The notes beneath the pieces were generated by a model. That model was not told where the DNA came from, searched no databases, and was given only the letters and a program-made list of their open reading frames with translations. A program made the translations under genes and the position numbers. From DASRDS01 sp035652495 (lineage in GTDB: Bacteria > Gemmatimonadota > Gemmatimonadetes > Gemmatimonadales > Gemmatimonadaceae): a DNA stretch of 64,000 nt. The stretch lies in contig DASRDS010000003.1 of assembly GCA_035652495.1 (NCBI GenBank), positions 43,085-107,084 of the forward strand, in the 5' to 3' direction. How positions within the stretch are numbered: position 1 is the first letter of the stretch; each line of letters opens with the position of its first letter. Of this stretch, positions 32,048-40,859 are shown piece after piece.

Positions 32048-33348
32048 TCGCCAAGAGCGCCACGAAAGCGGACTTCGGCCAGGTCGCCCGCTATCTCACC
32101 GGCCGGGGCAAGAGCGCAGATCCCACACGCGTCGCCTGGGTCTCGTCCCGCAATCTCGTCAGCGACGACCCCGAGCTCGCCGCGACCGTCATGCAAGCGA
32201 CGGCCGGCCAGAACCCGCGCGTCGAGCTGCCCGCCTATCATCTCTCGATCAGCTTCGCCCCAGAAGACAATCCCTCGCGCGAACTGATGGAACAGGTCGT
32301 CGACCGCACACTCGCCGATCTGGGTCTCACTGGCCACCAAGCGCTACTCGTCGCCCACCACGATCGTGAGCACCTCCACGTGCACACTCTCGCGAATCGC
32401 GTCCATCCCGAGACCCTCGCGACCTGGGATCAATGGCACGACCACACGGTCCTCGATCGCAGCCTCGCCGCGCAAGAAATCGAGCTTGACCTTCGCCGCG
32501 TGACTGAGCGCCACGAGCGCCTGGCCGACCGTCCCGCCCGGCCGACAATCGACCGGGACCCATCCGCCGCAGCGCCACTCCTGGAACGACTCCGCGCACT
32601 GCTGCCAGATATCCGCGCCGCGCGCAGCTGGGATGAGCTCCGCGAACAACTCGCCGCACACGATATCTCACTCGAGCGACGCGCCCACGGTCTCGCGATC
32701 ACCGACGGCACCCGCCGTGTCAAAGCGTCCCAGATCGCCGCCGACGTATCCCTGTCACGCCTCGAAGCGCGACTGGGCCCTCTGACGCCCGTTGTCGAGC
32801 GGGCGCACGCCGCAGAGCCCACCCAATCGGCATACGAGCTCGCGCGCGAGATCGATTCGATCACCCAGCGCCTCCGACAAGCCGTGTGGGCCGTCGATCG
32901 CGCCGAACGCAGCGGCGCGGACACACACCGCGCGCTCACCGATACCTATCGCGACCCCGAGTCAGCGAAGCGCGAGTTTCTTAGGTACGAGAACGAGCAC
33001 GGTGCTGACCGGGCCACGTACGCGCTGCGCGATCGTCCCGAGCAATTCGGCACACTGCTCACCGTCGAACGCCGCCGATTCTTCGGCCTCTGGCGCTGGC
33101 ACGATGAGCTCCCCGCCCGCGTCGCAGCCGTTGAGGCCTCCGCTCTTGTGAAAGAATGGTCAGCGCACGTGCGCCAATCGCGCGACCTCTTAAGTCTCCA
33201 GCCGGGAGCATCTACTGACGCCGTCCGCGGCGCGCTCGACGCGCTTCAGATCGCGACGGCCCAGCAGCTCACTCGTCTGCGCGACCTGCCGGCGTCTCCC
33301 ATCGTGCCGCAGCTCGCGAAGCTCGTGGCCCGGGAGCTTGGCGACTAA
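32044..33348 (+). CDS. Relaxase of the MobA/VirD2-type (MOBP/MOBQ-like)
   Basis: A 434-residue relaxase. The N-terminal domain has ATKADFGQVARYLTGRGKS, the strand ELPAYHLSISFAPEDNPS, and the three-His metal motif in LLVAHHDREHLHVHTLANRV (HxDxxHxHxH, about residues 98-117). The catalytic Tyr is probably in the first 25 residues (RYLTG). The C-terminal half is helical and basic. It nicks one strand at oriT and pilots the DNA. Downstream lies the convergent coupling-protein gene, only 18 bp away. The tight MobC overlap implies one transcript. Confidence 0.9.
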   Translation: MIAKSATKADFGQVARYLTGRGKSADPTRVAWVSSRNLVSDDPELAATVMQATAGQNPRVELPAYHLSISFAPEDNPSRELMEQVVDRTLADLGLTGHQALLVAHHDREHLHVHTLANRVHPETLATWDQWHDHTVLDRSLAAQEIELDLRRVTERHERLADRPARPTIDRDPSAAAPLLERLRALLPDIRAARSWDELREQLAAHDISLERRAHGLAITDGTRRVKASQIAADVSLSRLEARLGPLTPVVERAHAAEPTQSAYELAREIDSITQRLRQAVWAVDRAERSGADTHRALTDTYRDPESAKREFLRYENEHGADRATYALRDRPEQFGTLLTVERRRFFGLWRWHDELPARVAAVEASALVKEWSAHVRQSRDLLSLQPGASTDAVRGALDALQIATAQQLTRLRDLPASPIVPQLAKLVARELGD

Positions 33349-33365
33349 CTTCTCGACCGCTCGCG

Positions 33366-35219
33366 CTAGGCCGACTTCGTCGATCCCTCAATACCATACA
33401 GCGGATTTGCGGCCGCCAGCCCCGCGAACTCCCGATCGACCCGATAATCGATGCGCTGCACTTTGAACGGCGCCCGCCCTCGCAGGAACAACAGCTGCTC
33501 CCACGCCGGCAACCGCCGCACCTCGTCAGCCGTGATTAACCGCCGTCCATGCTCGGACACTGTCTCCGCGGCGCCTTCCTGCGAGCTCCCACTTCGCCCA
33601 CGCGACACGCCCGACGATCGGCTCTGACTCGCGACCACGACCGTCTGATCGCCCGCGAGCTTCGACAGATGCTCCGCGGTCTCGAGATCGTTCACGCCGA
33701 ACGCCTGCAACACGTCGCTGTTCGCGATGAACGACTGCGCCGCCTCGCCGTACACGTGCCGCAGCTGCGCGAGATCCTGCACGAGCAACCAGAACGTCAC
33801 GCCATACCCGCCGGCGATACTGATGCCGTTCTGGATCGGCTCCATCGGCCCCAGATTCGCGAACTCGTCGAGCAGGAACAGCGTCCGGTGCACCGTCCGT
33901 TGACCCTTTCCCATGGCACACCGTAGTGCACACGCGATCATGACACGCAACCACGCCCGATGCGTCTGCATGTGCGCGGGCGGCAAAATCAGAAAGATGC
34001 TGGCACGCTCCTCAACCAACGCCGGCAACGCGATCGTCGATGACCCGGTCACGCGCGCGATGGGCATACTGTCGAGGAAATGCATGTGACTCTGAGCGGC
34101 CGAGATGATATTCGATCGAAGCCGCGCGTCCGTGCTGAGGATGCGGTTCGCCGCCCGCGCGACCAGTCCACCGACCGCCTCACTCGTCGACATCTCTTTG
34201 ACGAGCCCCGCGAATTGGTCCGGCGGAGACGACAGCAGCGCGCGCACGCGAGCCAAGTTCCGCTGCGGCCCCGTCTCATGCGCCGCGACATACAGGATCA
34301 GCCCAGACAGAATCGCTTTCGCCTCGGTATCCCAGAATACGCTCTCGCCACCGCGGCCACTTCCAACGACCAACATCTCCGCGAGCAGCCCCGCATCGTC
34401 GAACGCTATATCGCCCGTCGCGTCGATCAGATCGAGCGGATTGTACGTTGCCCGGCCACCTGCAATGCCGAACGGATCGAGCGCATGCACCGACCCACCA
34501 ACAACACGCCGACGAGCCGCCGTCACCGCATAGTTCTCCCCCTTCGGATCGGTCACGACGAGCGGGCCCGGGTACGTCAGAATGTTGGGAATCACGACGC
34601 CGACACCCTTACCCGACCGTGTCGGCGCGACCGTCAGCAGATGACCGTCGCCCGCATAACGCAGCGGCTTGTTGCGCCCATCGCGTCCAATCAATAACCC
34701 ATCACCTCGGACGAGCTCCCGCGCGTCGCCCCACCGCGCCGTTCCATAGGAGCCGGTCCCTGGACGCCGGCCGGCACCGCGTATGGCCCCGAACGTCGCG
34801 CCGATCACCGCCACCGCCGCGCCCGTGAACACCATCGCGGCTTGCGCGAACACTGACTTGAGCGCAACGGTCCGGCGGTATACGAACGCCCACTTGATCA
34901 CATCGTATGGCGCATAGATCGGCCACCGCGCCGCCACAAACAGGCACGCGACCACGACGAGGAACCCGGCTGGTACGAATCGCCTGCCCCGTCGCAGCAT
35001 CAGCGCCGCAGCCATGACGATTTCCAACCCGATCGCGATCGCATACAGCGACACCCGTTGCGACCCGGCCACTTCGTACGAGGCTGGTCCAAGGCGTGCA
35101 TCGAACCCGCAGCGCCACGCCACAAATTCCGTTGCCCAAGCGGCCGCAAAGACCAAATCAACGATGAGCAACAGCCAAAGGCGGCGGTCCCGCGACGTAT
35201 CGACAGTCGGAGGCGCCAT
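33366..35219 (-). CDS. VirD4/TraG-type coupling protein
   Basis: A 617-residue T4SS coupling ATPase. The N-terminus has several membrane segments (LWLLLIVDLVFAAAWATEFV, IAIGLEIVMAAALMLRR, GFLVVVACLFVAARWP, AAMVFTGAAVAVIGATFGAI). Residues about 175-235 hold SYGTARWGDARELVRGDGLL and the Walker A region LLTVAPTRSGKGVGVVIPNI, followed by PLVVTDPKGENYAV. Walker B is LFLLDEFANLG, then MEPIQNGISIAGGYGVTFWL and LVQDLAQLRHVYG, all family hallmarks. It brings the relaxase-DNA complex to a secretion channel, which must be supplied in trans here. Convergent with the relaxase gene. Confidence 0.93.
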   Translation of the reverse strand: MAPPTVDTSRDRRLWLLLIVDLVFAAAWATEFVAWRCGFDARLGPASYEVAGSQRVSLYAIAIGLEIVMAAALMLRRGRRFVPAGFLVVVACLFVAARWPIYAPYDVIKWAFVYRRTVALKSVFAQAAMVFTGAAVAVIGATFGAIRGAGRRPGTGSYGTARWGDARELVRGDGLLIGRDGRNKPLRYAGDGHLLTVAPTRSGKGVGVVIPNILTYPGPLVVTDPKGENYAVTAARRRVVGGSVHALDPFGIAGGRATYNPLDLIDATGDIAFDDAGLLAEMLVVGSGRGGESVFWDTEAKAILSGLILYVAAHETGPQRNLARVRALLSSPPDQFAGLVKEMSTSEAVGGLVARAANRILSTDARLRSNIISAAQSHMHFLDSMPIARVTGSSTIALPALVEERASIFLILPPAHMQTHRAWLRVMIACALRCAMGKGQRTVHRTLFLLDEFANLGPMEPIQNGISIAGGYGVTFWLLVQDLAQLRHVYGEAAQSFIANSDVLQAFGVNDLETAEHLSKLAGDQTVVVASQSRSSGVSRGRSGSSQEGAAETVSEHGRRLITADEVRRLPAWEQLLFLRGRAPFKVQRIDYRVDREFAGLAAANPLYGIEGSTKSA

Positions 35220-35279
35220 TCAGTATGAACCATGAGAGGTGTGCATACTGTGTTCTGACGGATTTGATCGCCGACCGGT

Positions 35280-35386
35280 CTATTTAGGATCTGAAACGAG
35301 GCCGCGGCGAACCCCGATCTCGCGGCGAGCATAGACCCTGATGCGCCGCTCGAGCAGCCACCTCCCGTGTTGCGCGTTCAGTCAGC
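35280..35386. repeat. Direct repeat, copy 1 (left of the nuclease-like gene)
   Basis: About 105 bp that recurs at 36558-36665. The best conserved stretch is CATAGACCCTGATGCGCCGC, then AGCAGCCACCTCC and GTGTTGCGCGTTCAGTCAGC. A third, shorter match is at 38590-38623 (GTTGCGCGTTAGTCAG). The stretch 35387-35569 that follows holds no gene of its own. Confidence 0.7.
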
Positions 35387-35569
35387 TGCTGCCGGCCCGC
35401 GGCCTCCCGACCCGGGCCTCGCATTCATGACCGTCAGCGACGCCGCCGGCTGCCATCACACAATCGCTAGGCGGTTTTGGCGATCTCCGAGGTACTGCGC
35501 CTTCCAACTACCGCGCTGACGAGGTCGATAGTATTCGGAGTGCTCACCTGACCGCTCGGTTCCCTGAAG

Positions 35570-36532
35570 ATGTCCCGTCCGCAAATTCTAGATACTTGGC
35601 TCAGTGGGACCCTCCTCCCGCGTACAGGCTCCGGCGAGCTACAAGCCCTACTTGATGTCTCGCTGCGGCACCTTGAGGCGGTCGGTATCACCATTCCGTC
35701 CGATTGCCGCCAGAAGCGCGCGCTCTCGTTGCTGCGTCGCATCAACAACGGCCAAGTATTGCTCCGACCTGATGATTCGATACTCCTTCATCGCATTGAG
35801 ACCAATTGGCGCACTGCTTGGGAAACGGTGCTCATCTCTCACGCCATCTACAACCGTCGGCGCCAGCGGTCGCGAACGCCGTTCACCAACGACCGATTGC
35901 GCCGAATGATGGGTGGGCACGAGCTGGGGGACACGCCAAGCTCGGCCTATGCCCGCGATGTGCAGTTTGAGTTGTTCGTTGCTGCTCTCTTCGCACACAC
36001 CGCGGTGGATGTCCAGGGTGGCGAGCCCGATCTACGCGTCACCTTGGGCTACGAACGTATCGGCATCGCCGCGAAGCGCGTTCGTAGCCTTAAACCGGCG
36101 CGCATTGCTGAGCACGTGAATCGCGCAGTCGTTCAGATTCGCGACACGGGTTTACGCGGAATGATCGCGCTGAACCTCGACGCTCGACTCGAAGGAGCTA
36201 ACCTACCAGCGGCAGCTGAGGAGCGGGGCAACCTCTTCGTTGAACGCCTAGATATCGTTCTCAACCACATCAAACCCTGCGTCGACGACCCGAACATTCT
36301 TGGGATCATCGTATTCGCCCAGTGCGCTCGATGGGTGTTTCCGGCAGGCGATGAATCACATATCCCGATCCTCGACGCTGCAATGCCAGTTCGCTGGCTG
36401 ACGTGGGACGACAACCCCAGCATGCGCTTGCTTCTTGATGACTACCAGCGCGCGTGGAGAAGCGCAGTGGAACGCAACGTCGCTGACATTATTGAGAGCG
36501 CCCGGCGGTTTGCGCGGGGCGACGACAGGTAA
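35570..36532 (+). CDS. Putative PD-(D/E)XK nuclease-like protein
   Basis: A 320-residue soluble protein. The region AYARDVQFELFVAALFAHTA, VDVQGGEPDLRVTLGYERIG, IAAKRVRSLKPARIAEHVNR (about residues 123-185) fits a PD-(D/E)XK core: an E in the first helix, the PD in GEPDLRV, and a K in IAAKRV; the usual E/Q-x-K is A-K, a variant. The rest is not recognised. Such proteins are common restriction-type components in islands. It stands alone between two direct repeats (35280-35386 and 36558-36665), which look like boundaries of a small insertion. Confidence 0.65.
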   Translation: MSRPQILDTWLSGTLLPRTGSGELQALLDVSLRHLEAVGITIPSDCRQKRALSLLRRINNGQVLLRPDDSILLHRIETNWRTAWETVLISHAIYNRRRQRSRTPFTNDRLRRMMGGHELGDTPSSAYARDVQFELFVAALFAHTAVDVQGGEPDLRVTLGYERIGIAAKRVRSLKPARIAEHVNRAVVQIRDTGLRGMIALNLDARLEGANLPAAAEERGNLFVERLDIVLNHIKPCVDDPNILGIIVFAQCARWVFPAGDESHIPILDAAMPVRWLTWDDNPSMRLLLDDYQRAWRSAVERNVADIIESARRFARGDDR

Positions 36533-36557
36533 TGTGTGTGCGACGCCAAGCGCGCTC

Positions 36558-36665
36558 TAGTTCAGGATATATCGAACGGGTGACGGCGAATCGCGATCCC
36601 ACGGGTGACATAGAACCTGATCCACCGCTCCAGCAGCCGCCTCCGTGTTGCGTGTTCAGTCAGCC
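36558..36665. repeat. Direct repeat, copy 2 (between the nuclease-like gene and the DUF2971 gene)
   Basis: Matches 35280-35386 at roughly three positions in four by eye, with the same orientation and spacing (CATAGAACCTGATCCACCGC, CAGCAGCCGCCTCC, GTGTTGCGTGTTCAGTCAGC). With copy 1 it brackets one gene; with the partial copy at 38590 it brackets two. Confidence 0.7.
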
Positions 36666-36700
36666 GGCGATCCGACTCGTGAAGTGAGTTGGCTGTTCGA

Positions 36701-37465
36701 TCAGTACAAAGGGCGATCGTCAAGGCTAGATGTTACCACTGCTCTAGCCAACCCGTACTTGACCGAAACCTGGCTTACTAGGTCTCGGAACCACTCTGGT
36801 GCTTCAGGAGCGGCGTATATCTTCTCGATCAACCCTCCGAGATCCACAGGGACGGAGATCCCTTGATGTGGGTTTGGCGTAAATAGATTCACAGCACTCC
36901 CTGACGTCCAAATCGGCATAACGGCCCGTATTTCCTGCTCGTGCTCGAATGACAGTCGTTTGTGCATAAACAGACCCAACACGTTCAACGTGTCGACTGT
37001 TGTCGATTTGTAGTCGACGTATCGCACGGCACCTACATAGGCTTGCTGGGGAAGGACCTCGACGAGCTTGTTATAGGTGGTTGTGATCGCGACAGCCTGG
37101 TTCGACTGGGCGTAGAGCTTCCACATCGCCGCCGACTCGCCAGCATTACGATGCCAGCAATTGATGTATGTCCATTCGCGAACACTGCGATTGAATTGAG
37201 AATTCATGAGCGCCGCGTCAGGAAGATCGACATTGAATGCCAGTAGGCTTTCTAGACGCGCCTTTGCGCGCTCACTTCTAACTTTCACGTCGAGTTCTGT
37301 AACCGACCCTTCGAAGGGGTCTCCGAGTAGGTCCGCTCTCGCGAAAAACAGTGCTCGCCGATCCAACATGGCGACGTACTTGGCAAAGTCCATGTAGCGC
37401 CACAGCGTGGCATTGGCATCCGACGGGGGCGTGAATACCTCTGAAAGCGCAAGATTGGCAGGCAT
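36701..37465 (-). CDS. DUF2971 family protein
   Basis: A 254-residue protein with the DUF2971 signature: ATLWRYMDFAKYVAMLDRRA, LFFARADLLGDPFEG (about residues 40-53), then WTYINCWHRNAGESAAMWKL and YAQSNQAVAITTTYNKLVE. Proteins of this family occur in phage-defence and accessory islands; biochemical role unknown. The C-terminal half has HEQEIRAVMPIWTS, which also recurs in the family. It ends 36 bp from repeat copy 2. A 65-bp gap separates it from the PD-(D/E)XK-like gene upstream on the same strand, so the two may form an operon. Confidence 0.85.
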   Translation of the reverse strand: MPANLALSEVFTPPSDANATLWRYMDFAKYVAMLDRRALFFARADLLGDPFEGSVTELDVKVRSERAKARLESLLAFNVDLPDAALMNSQFNRSVREWTYINCWHRNAGESAAMWKLYAQSNQAVAITTTYNKLVEVLPQQAYVGAVRYVDYKSTTVDTLNVLGLFMHKRLSFEHEQEIRAVMPIWTSGSAVNLFTPNPHQGISVPVDLGGLIEKIYAAPEAPEWFRDLVSQVSVKYGLARAVVTSSLDDRPLY

Positions 37466-37530
37466 GGGGAATTAGCTGGGCCGCGGTCTCAATGTGGCCT
37501 CCCTGCGGACAAGCGGGCCCTGCGACGGGC

Positions 37531-38448
37531 TTAAAAGATATCCAAGAACGTTGGAAGCCTGCGCAGAAACGATTCAAATGCTCCGCCATTCACAATGTAG
37601 ATCGTGCGGATGTAATCGCGGTCGAGCGCCTCACCCAGCGTCGTACTACTACCCACTGAGGGCAGCTGATGTTTGATACCTGGAGACATGTGGTACTGGT
37701 ACGCGACCCACTTTGTCTCTTCCAGTTGTAGGTCACTCGCTGCGAGTTTGCCGGTCGTCAGCGATGCAGATCCCAGGTCCACATCGCTCTTGAAGATGCG
37801 CGCCGTTGTGAAAATCACGGGGACCAGAATGACGTCGTCGCGATCCTTGAAAAAATCGTAGGTGCGACTCATCCACTCGGCTAAGCCATTCATTCCTCGC
37901 AAGATCTGGGTGCTCGCCGTTTCGATCGTTCGGCCGTCGCCACCTCGACTTGCTGCTTCGGATTTTTCACCCAGATCTTGCGAATGAAGCTCGAAAGCCA
38001 GGTGATAGGCATTATCGGTGTGACCAGCCGCAACGCCGGTCGCGTCATAAAACTTGTTCTTCAAGATGCCATTCGGCGTAGACCAGTTGCCTCTCATGAA
38101 GCGGAGCCGTTCCACAATTACGCTTTCGGATCCGCGATGCTTACGAACGTAGGGAGCGCGCACGAAGCACCAGTTTGAGATTCGTGGATCGGCACGCTTA
38201 CACTCCGCAAGTACGTAGTGACGGCGCGCGGCATGGGTTAGCACGAAATCGATACGCGTGCCATCACCTTGGACTGACACTGGAAATTCCGCCACCTCGA
38301 ACGGCCACGGAACTTTGCGAGGAATGTCATCTCCGAGGTGGTCCAGTTCCCGAAGCAAGCTGTATTGAAAGGCATATCCGTGCTTGTTCAGCGCAGCCAC
38401 TAAACTGTCTGCGAGGTGTTTCGGAATCTTGGATTCAAGTTCACTCAC
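37531..38448 (-). CDS. PD-(D/E)XK-like hypothetical protein
   Basis: A 305-residue protein. The segment VSVQGDGTRIDFVLTHAARR, HYVLAECKRADPRISNWCF (about residues 57-97) contains D...E-x-K spaced as in PD-(D/E)XK nucleases (RIDFVL then AECKRAD). The remainder (VIVERLRFMRGNWS, LQLEETKWVAYQYHMSPGIK, YIRTIYIVNGGAFESFLRRL) is not recognised but is the kind of C-terminal domain found in single-gene restriction-like proteins. It probably shares a transcript with the DUF2971 gene 65 bp downstream. Nuclease activity is inferred from the motif only. Confidence 0.6.
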   Translation of the reverse strand: MSELESKIPKHLADSLVAALNKHGYAFQYSLLRELDHLGDDIPRKVPWPFEVAEFPVSVQGDGTRIDFVLTHAARRHYVLAECKRADPRISNWCFVRAPYVRKHRGSESVIVERLRFMRGNWSTPNGILKNKFYDATGVAAGHTDNAYHLAFELHSQDLGEKSEAASRGGDGRTIETASTQILRGMNGLAEWMSRTYDFFKDRDDVILVPVIFTTARIFKSDVDLGSASLTTGKLAASDLQLEETKWVAYQYHMSPGIKHQLPSVGSSTTLGEALDRDYIRTIYIVNGGAFESFLRRLPTFLDIF

Positions 38449-38589
38449 GGATCCGACTCATCTCTTCGCGAGTTCATAGAAAATCGCAGGGGCTCTGAGG
38501 GCCTGTACAAGAATCGCACGCCGTTCCAAGATAGGCTGCTTTTCGAACGGGACGCGCAGATGAAGATGCGACGCGATCCGACCACCCAA

Positions 38590-38623
38590 ATAGAAAGCTG
38601 GGCACCTGTTGCGCGTTAGTCAG
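38590..38623. repeat. Partial third copy of the 35280 direct repeat
   Basis: GTTGCGCGTTAGTCAG at 38608-38623 matches the 3' end of copies 1 and 2 with one missing base, preceded by TAGAAAGCTGGGCACC that weakly matches the upstream part. It sits in the gene-free interval 38449-38819, where I see nothing else. Confidence 0.45.
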
Positions 38624-38819
38624 ACTACGCCAGCACGTTCTTTGGACGTGAAAGTCGACCTTTCGGTGTGCTGCAACTTCGGGAGAGAATCTGGTGCGAG
38701 AACGCTGCGACAAATTGCAAGATTGCAATCCCTACACGTGAGCAACTGACCAACTGTCGTACCCGTCGTCCATTAGTAAACGCATGCATGTACGAAACGC
38801 CTCGACACGGGTACCGATC

Positions 38820-39428
38820 ATGAAGAACTGCCCTTTCTGCGCAGAGCAAATTCAAGATGCCGCAGTCGTCTGCAAACATTGCGGCCGCGAGCTCGGCCCC
38901 GCGAACACGACAGTCCGATCGCAATCGAGTCGACCTAACTCGGCGAGGCAGTCGACGAAGAAGCGAAGCATTGGAAGTCCAGCGTTCCTTATCGTACTAG
39001 CTGTCATCGCCGCGACAGTGTTCTGGGCGCGCAGCGGTTCGAGTTCGGCGATGCCTACGCAGATGGGGGGCCCACTCACAATCAGGGCGCAAGATGGAAC
39101 CCAACAGGTCAACGCGGGCCAGTATTGGGTGTGGAGCTTCGTCGTGCCACCCGATCGCCCGAATTGCCACATGAGTGGTCACATCGAAGCTCTCTCGGGT
39201 GGCAATAAGGATGTCATGGTCCTCGTGACAACCTGGGACGAATATCTCAACTGGAAGAACAATCACCAGTCGAAGGTCTACTTCTCCACCGGTCGCGAAA
39301 CGGCGATCCCGCTCAACGTGAACATGACTGGTGGTGGCAAGTACGCGCTCGTGATCTCCAACGCCTTCTCGTTGTTCATAGCGAAGGAGGTTCAACTCCA
39401 AGGCGTGCAGCTAACCTGCACGCGATGA
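38820..39428 (+). CDS. Zinc-ribbon membrane protein
   Basis: A 202-residue protein from ATG 38820. It begins MKNCPFCAEQIQDAAVVCKH and CGRELG: two CxxC knuckles of a zinc ribbon. A Ser/Arg-rich linker leads to one membrane helix at about residues 49-66 (AFLIVLAVIAATVFWARS), followed by a beta-type outer domain (WVWSFVVPPDRPNCHMSGHI, KDVMVLVTTWDEYLNWKN, KYALVISNAFSLFIAKEVQL). Zinc-ribbon plus helix plus outer domain is a widespread architecture of unknown function. A single gene between the presumed nuclease block and the VapBC-like pair. Confidence 0.7.
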   Translation: MKNCPFCAEQIQDAAVVCKHCGRELGPANTTVRSQSSRPNSARQSTKKRSIGSPAFLIVLAVIAATVFWARSGSSSAMPTQMGGPLTIRAQDGTQQVNAGQYWVWSFVVPPDRPNCHMSGHIEALSGGNKDVMVLVTTWDEYLNWKNNHQSKVYFSTGRETAIPLNVNMTGGGKYALVISNAFSLFIAKEVQLQGVQLTCTR

Positions 39429-39832
39429 GTTAAGGACCCCGGGCCATCTCAGCGACACTGCTTCACCACCACCGCGGGCGCGGAGTCTCGTAGGTCACCA
39501 CGGACCGCTGCTCCCCGAAACGGGTTGCACTAGGTGGCAACGTCGCGGGCTCGCCCGACTGGCTCGGGCAACGCAATTCCCTTTCAAACCGCCCCCCCAG
39601 AACCTCAGCTCGCTAAACCGCTCCCCGCCATCGGCGTGGCCGATGGCCCAGCAACGGTACGCGCTGCGCGCTTTGTTGGATGGCGCATGCGCGGCCAGCA
39701 GCTCTACATCCGAGGCGATAGGCAACATCGATGGCGGGGAGCGCACGCGTCCGCACCCCCGGGCACGCCGCCCGACCGGGCGCGGCTCCCACGCGCGCAG
39801 CCCGGCGCGGCCCGGCGCGGCCCGGCGCGGCC
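39429..39832. other. Gene-free GC-rich stretch with a 10-bp tandem triplication
   Basis: No gene. At about 39800-39834 the unit CCCGGCGCGG is repeated three times in a row. Upstream are smaller GC-rich inverted stretches (CTCGCCCGACTGGCTCGGGC). Nothing regulatory is evident. Confidence 0.5.
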
Positions 39833-40243
39833 CTAGTCCCAGAGCCGCTCGACCACCCCGGCCGCGGCGATCTCCGCGTCGCGCGTCATGAGCGGCACGC
39901 CCAGCGCCAGCGCCGTCGCCGCGATCAGCCGGTCCCCACGCTCGGGGATCGCATAGAGGCTGTGCGCTCGCACGACCACGTCGGCCGTGAGATCCGCCAT
40001 CAAGTAGTGCCGCGATCGCTGAAGCCCTTGAATCCAGGCCTCGACCGGGCGATTGAGATGCACACACCCCGCGTGCACCAGCTCCGCGATCTCGACCAAC
40101 ACGAGCGTCGGCACGTACACCGCACCCGCCCCAGCGTCGGCGCGCTCGAACATGCCCCGCGCCCGCCGGCCCAGCTTCGCGCGCTTGTCAGTGATCGCCC
40201 ACAGGAGACTGTGCGTATCGGCGACGGCGAGGCTGGGTGGCAT
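39833..40243 (-). CDS. VapC-type PIN-domain toxin
   Basis: A 136-residue PIN protein. Acidic residues in their usual positions: AVADTHSLLWAITDKR (Asp about residue 8), VPTLVLVEIAEL (Glu about residue 50), IPERGDRLIAATALALGVPL (Asp about residue 104) and LMTRDAEIAAAG (Asp about residue 121). PIN toxins cleave RNA, often tRNA or rRNA. It follows the antitoxin-like gene by 21 bp on the same strand, as in VapBC loci. No sign of damage. Confidence 0.88.
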   Translation of the reverse strand: MPPSLAVADTHSLLWAITDKRAKLGRRARGMFERADAGAGAVYVPTLVLVEIAELVHAGCVHLNRPVEAWIQGLQRSRHYLMADLTADVVVRAHSLYAIPERGDRLIAATALALGVPLMTRDAEIAAAGVVERLWD

Positions 40244-40264
40244 ACGATCTCGATGCGCAGCGCC

Positions 40265-40600
40265 CTACAGATTCTCGAGCTTCGCGGCCGCTTCCCGCGC
40301 GGCCTTCTGGCGCGACGCCGCCAGAAACTCCTCGGCATCGTCCGTCATCGTGCCACTCCCGATGAGCCGGAACGGCTCGCCCACCGCCTGCGCCCGCAGC
40401 TGCGACTCCAGCGCGGTCAACCGGCTCCGCCAGGCCCGCACCCGCTTCCCACTCACGAGCATGACGTCCTCGTCGAGATCGCGATGCGTGATCTCCACCA
40501 TCTCGACCGCGTCGTTCGCCACGTCCTGCACCAGCTGCAAGAAGGACTGGCGGGCCTCCGAGACCGACATCGCGATGCGCTTCTTAGCGCGTTTCTTCAT
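40265..40600 (-). CDS. Putative antitoxin of the VapC partner (Phd/prevent-host-death-like)
   Basis: A 111-residue protein from ATG 40600 (MKKRAKKRIAMSVSEARQSF). IAMSVSEARQSFLQLVQDVA, EMVEITHRDLDEDVMLVSGK resembles the Phd/YefM N-terminal DNA-binding region, where a strand (VEITHRDLDEDVMLVS) normally follows the helix. The C-terminal part (EEFLAASRQKAAREAAAKLE) would wrap the toxin. It is the first gene of the pair. A palindrome at 40619-40636 just upstream is a likely operator. Confidence 0.7.
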   Translation of the reverse strand: MKKRAKKRIAMSVSEARQSFLQLVQDVANDAVEMVEITHRDLDEDVMLVSGKRVRAWRSRLTALESQLRAQAVGEPFRLIGSGTMTDDAEEFLAASRQKAAREAAAKLENL

Positions 40601-40618
40601 GCGGGCTCCGACGATCAC

Positions 40619-40636
40619 TGTACACCGACTTGTACA
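40619..40636. promoter_or_regulatory. Palindromic operator candidate upstream of the TA pair
   Basis: TGTAC and GTACA face each other across 8 bp (TGTACACCGACTTGTACA), about 20 bp upstream of the antitoxin start. TA antitoxins typically autorepress through such palindromes over their promoter. Confidence 0.5.
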
Positions 40637-40799
40637 ATTTACACCTGACATACAGATCGCGCAAGTGCTGCAATACCAAGCTTATACCCTTCACGCCACG
40701 ATGATGGTCTCTCTAATGAATGCCCCTATTTTGTTCTCGCAGGCAAAACGAGCCAGCCCGCTCCCCTACGATGGTTTGCGGACTGACTCGCCATTCACC

Positions 40800-40841
40800 C
40801 CCGGAGGGGCACGCGCATAGTAACCGTGCGCCCTTCCGGGT
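40800..40841. other. Long GC-rich hairpin before the RadC operon
   Basis: CCGGAGGGGCACGCGCA pairs with TGCGCCCTTCCGG around an AGTAACCG loop, ending about 20 bp before the ATG at 40860, just before the ATG's GGAGG. No T-tract follows. It may act as a leader structure or belong to a site-specific recombination site; transcription attenuation is possible. Confidence 0.4.
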
Positions 40842-40859
40842 CTATCATCCGGAGGTCGC

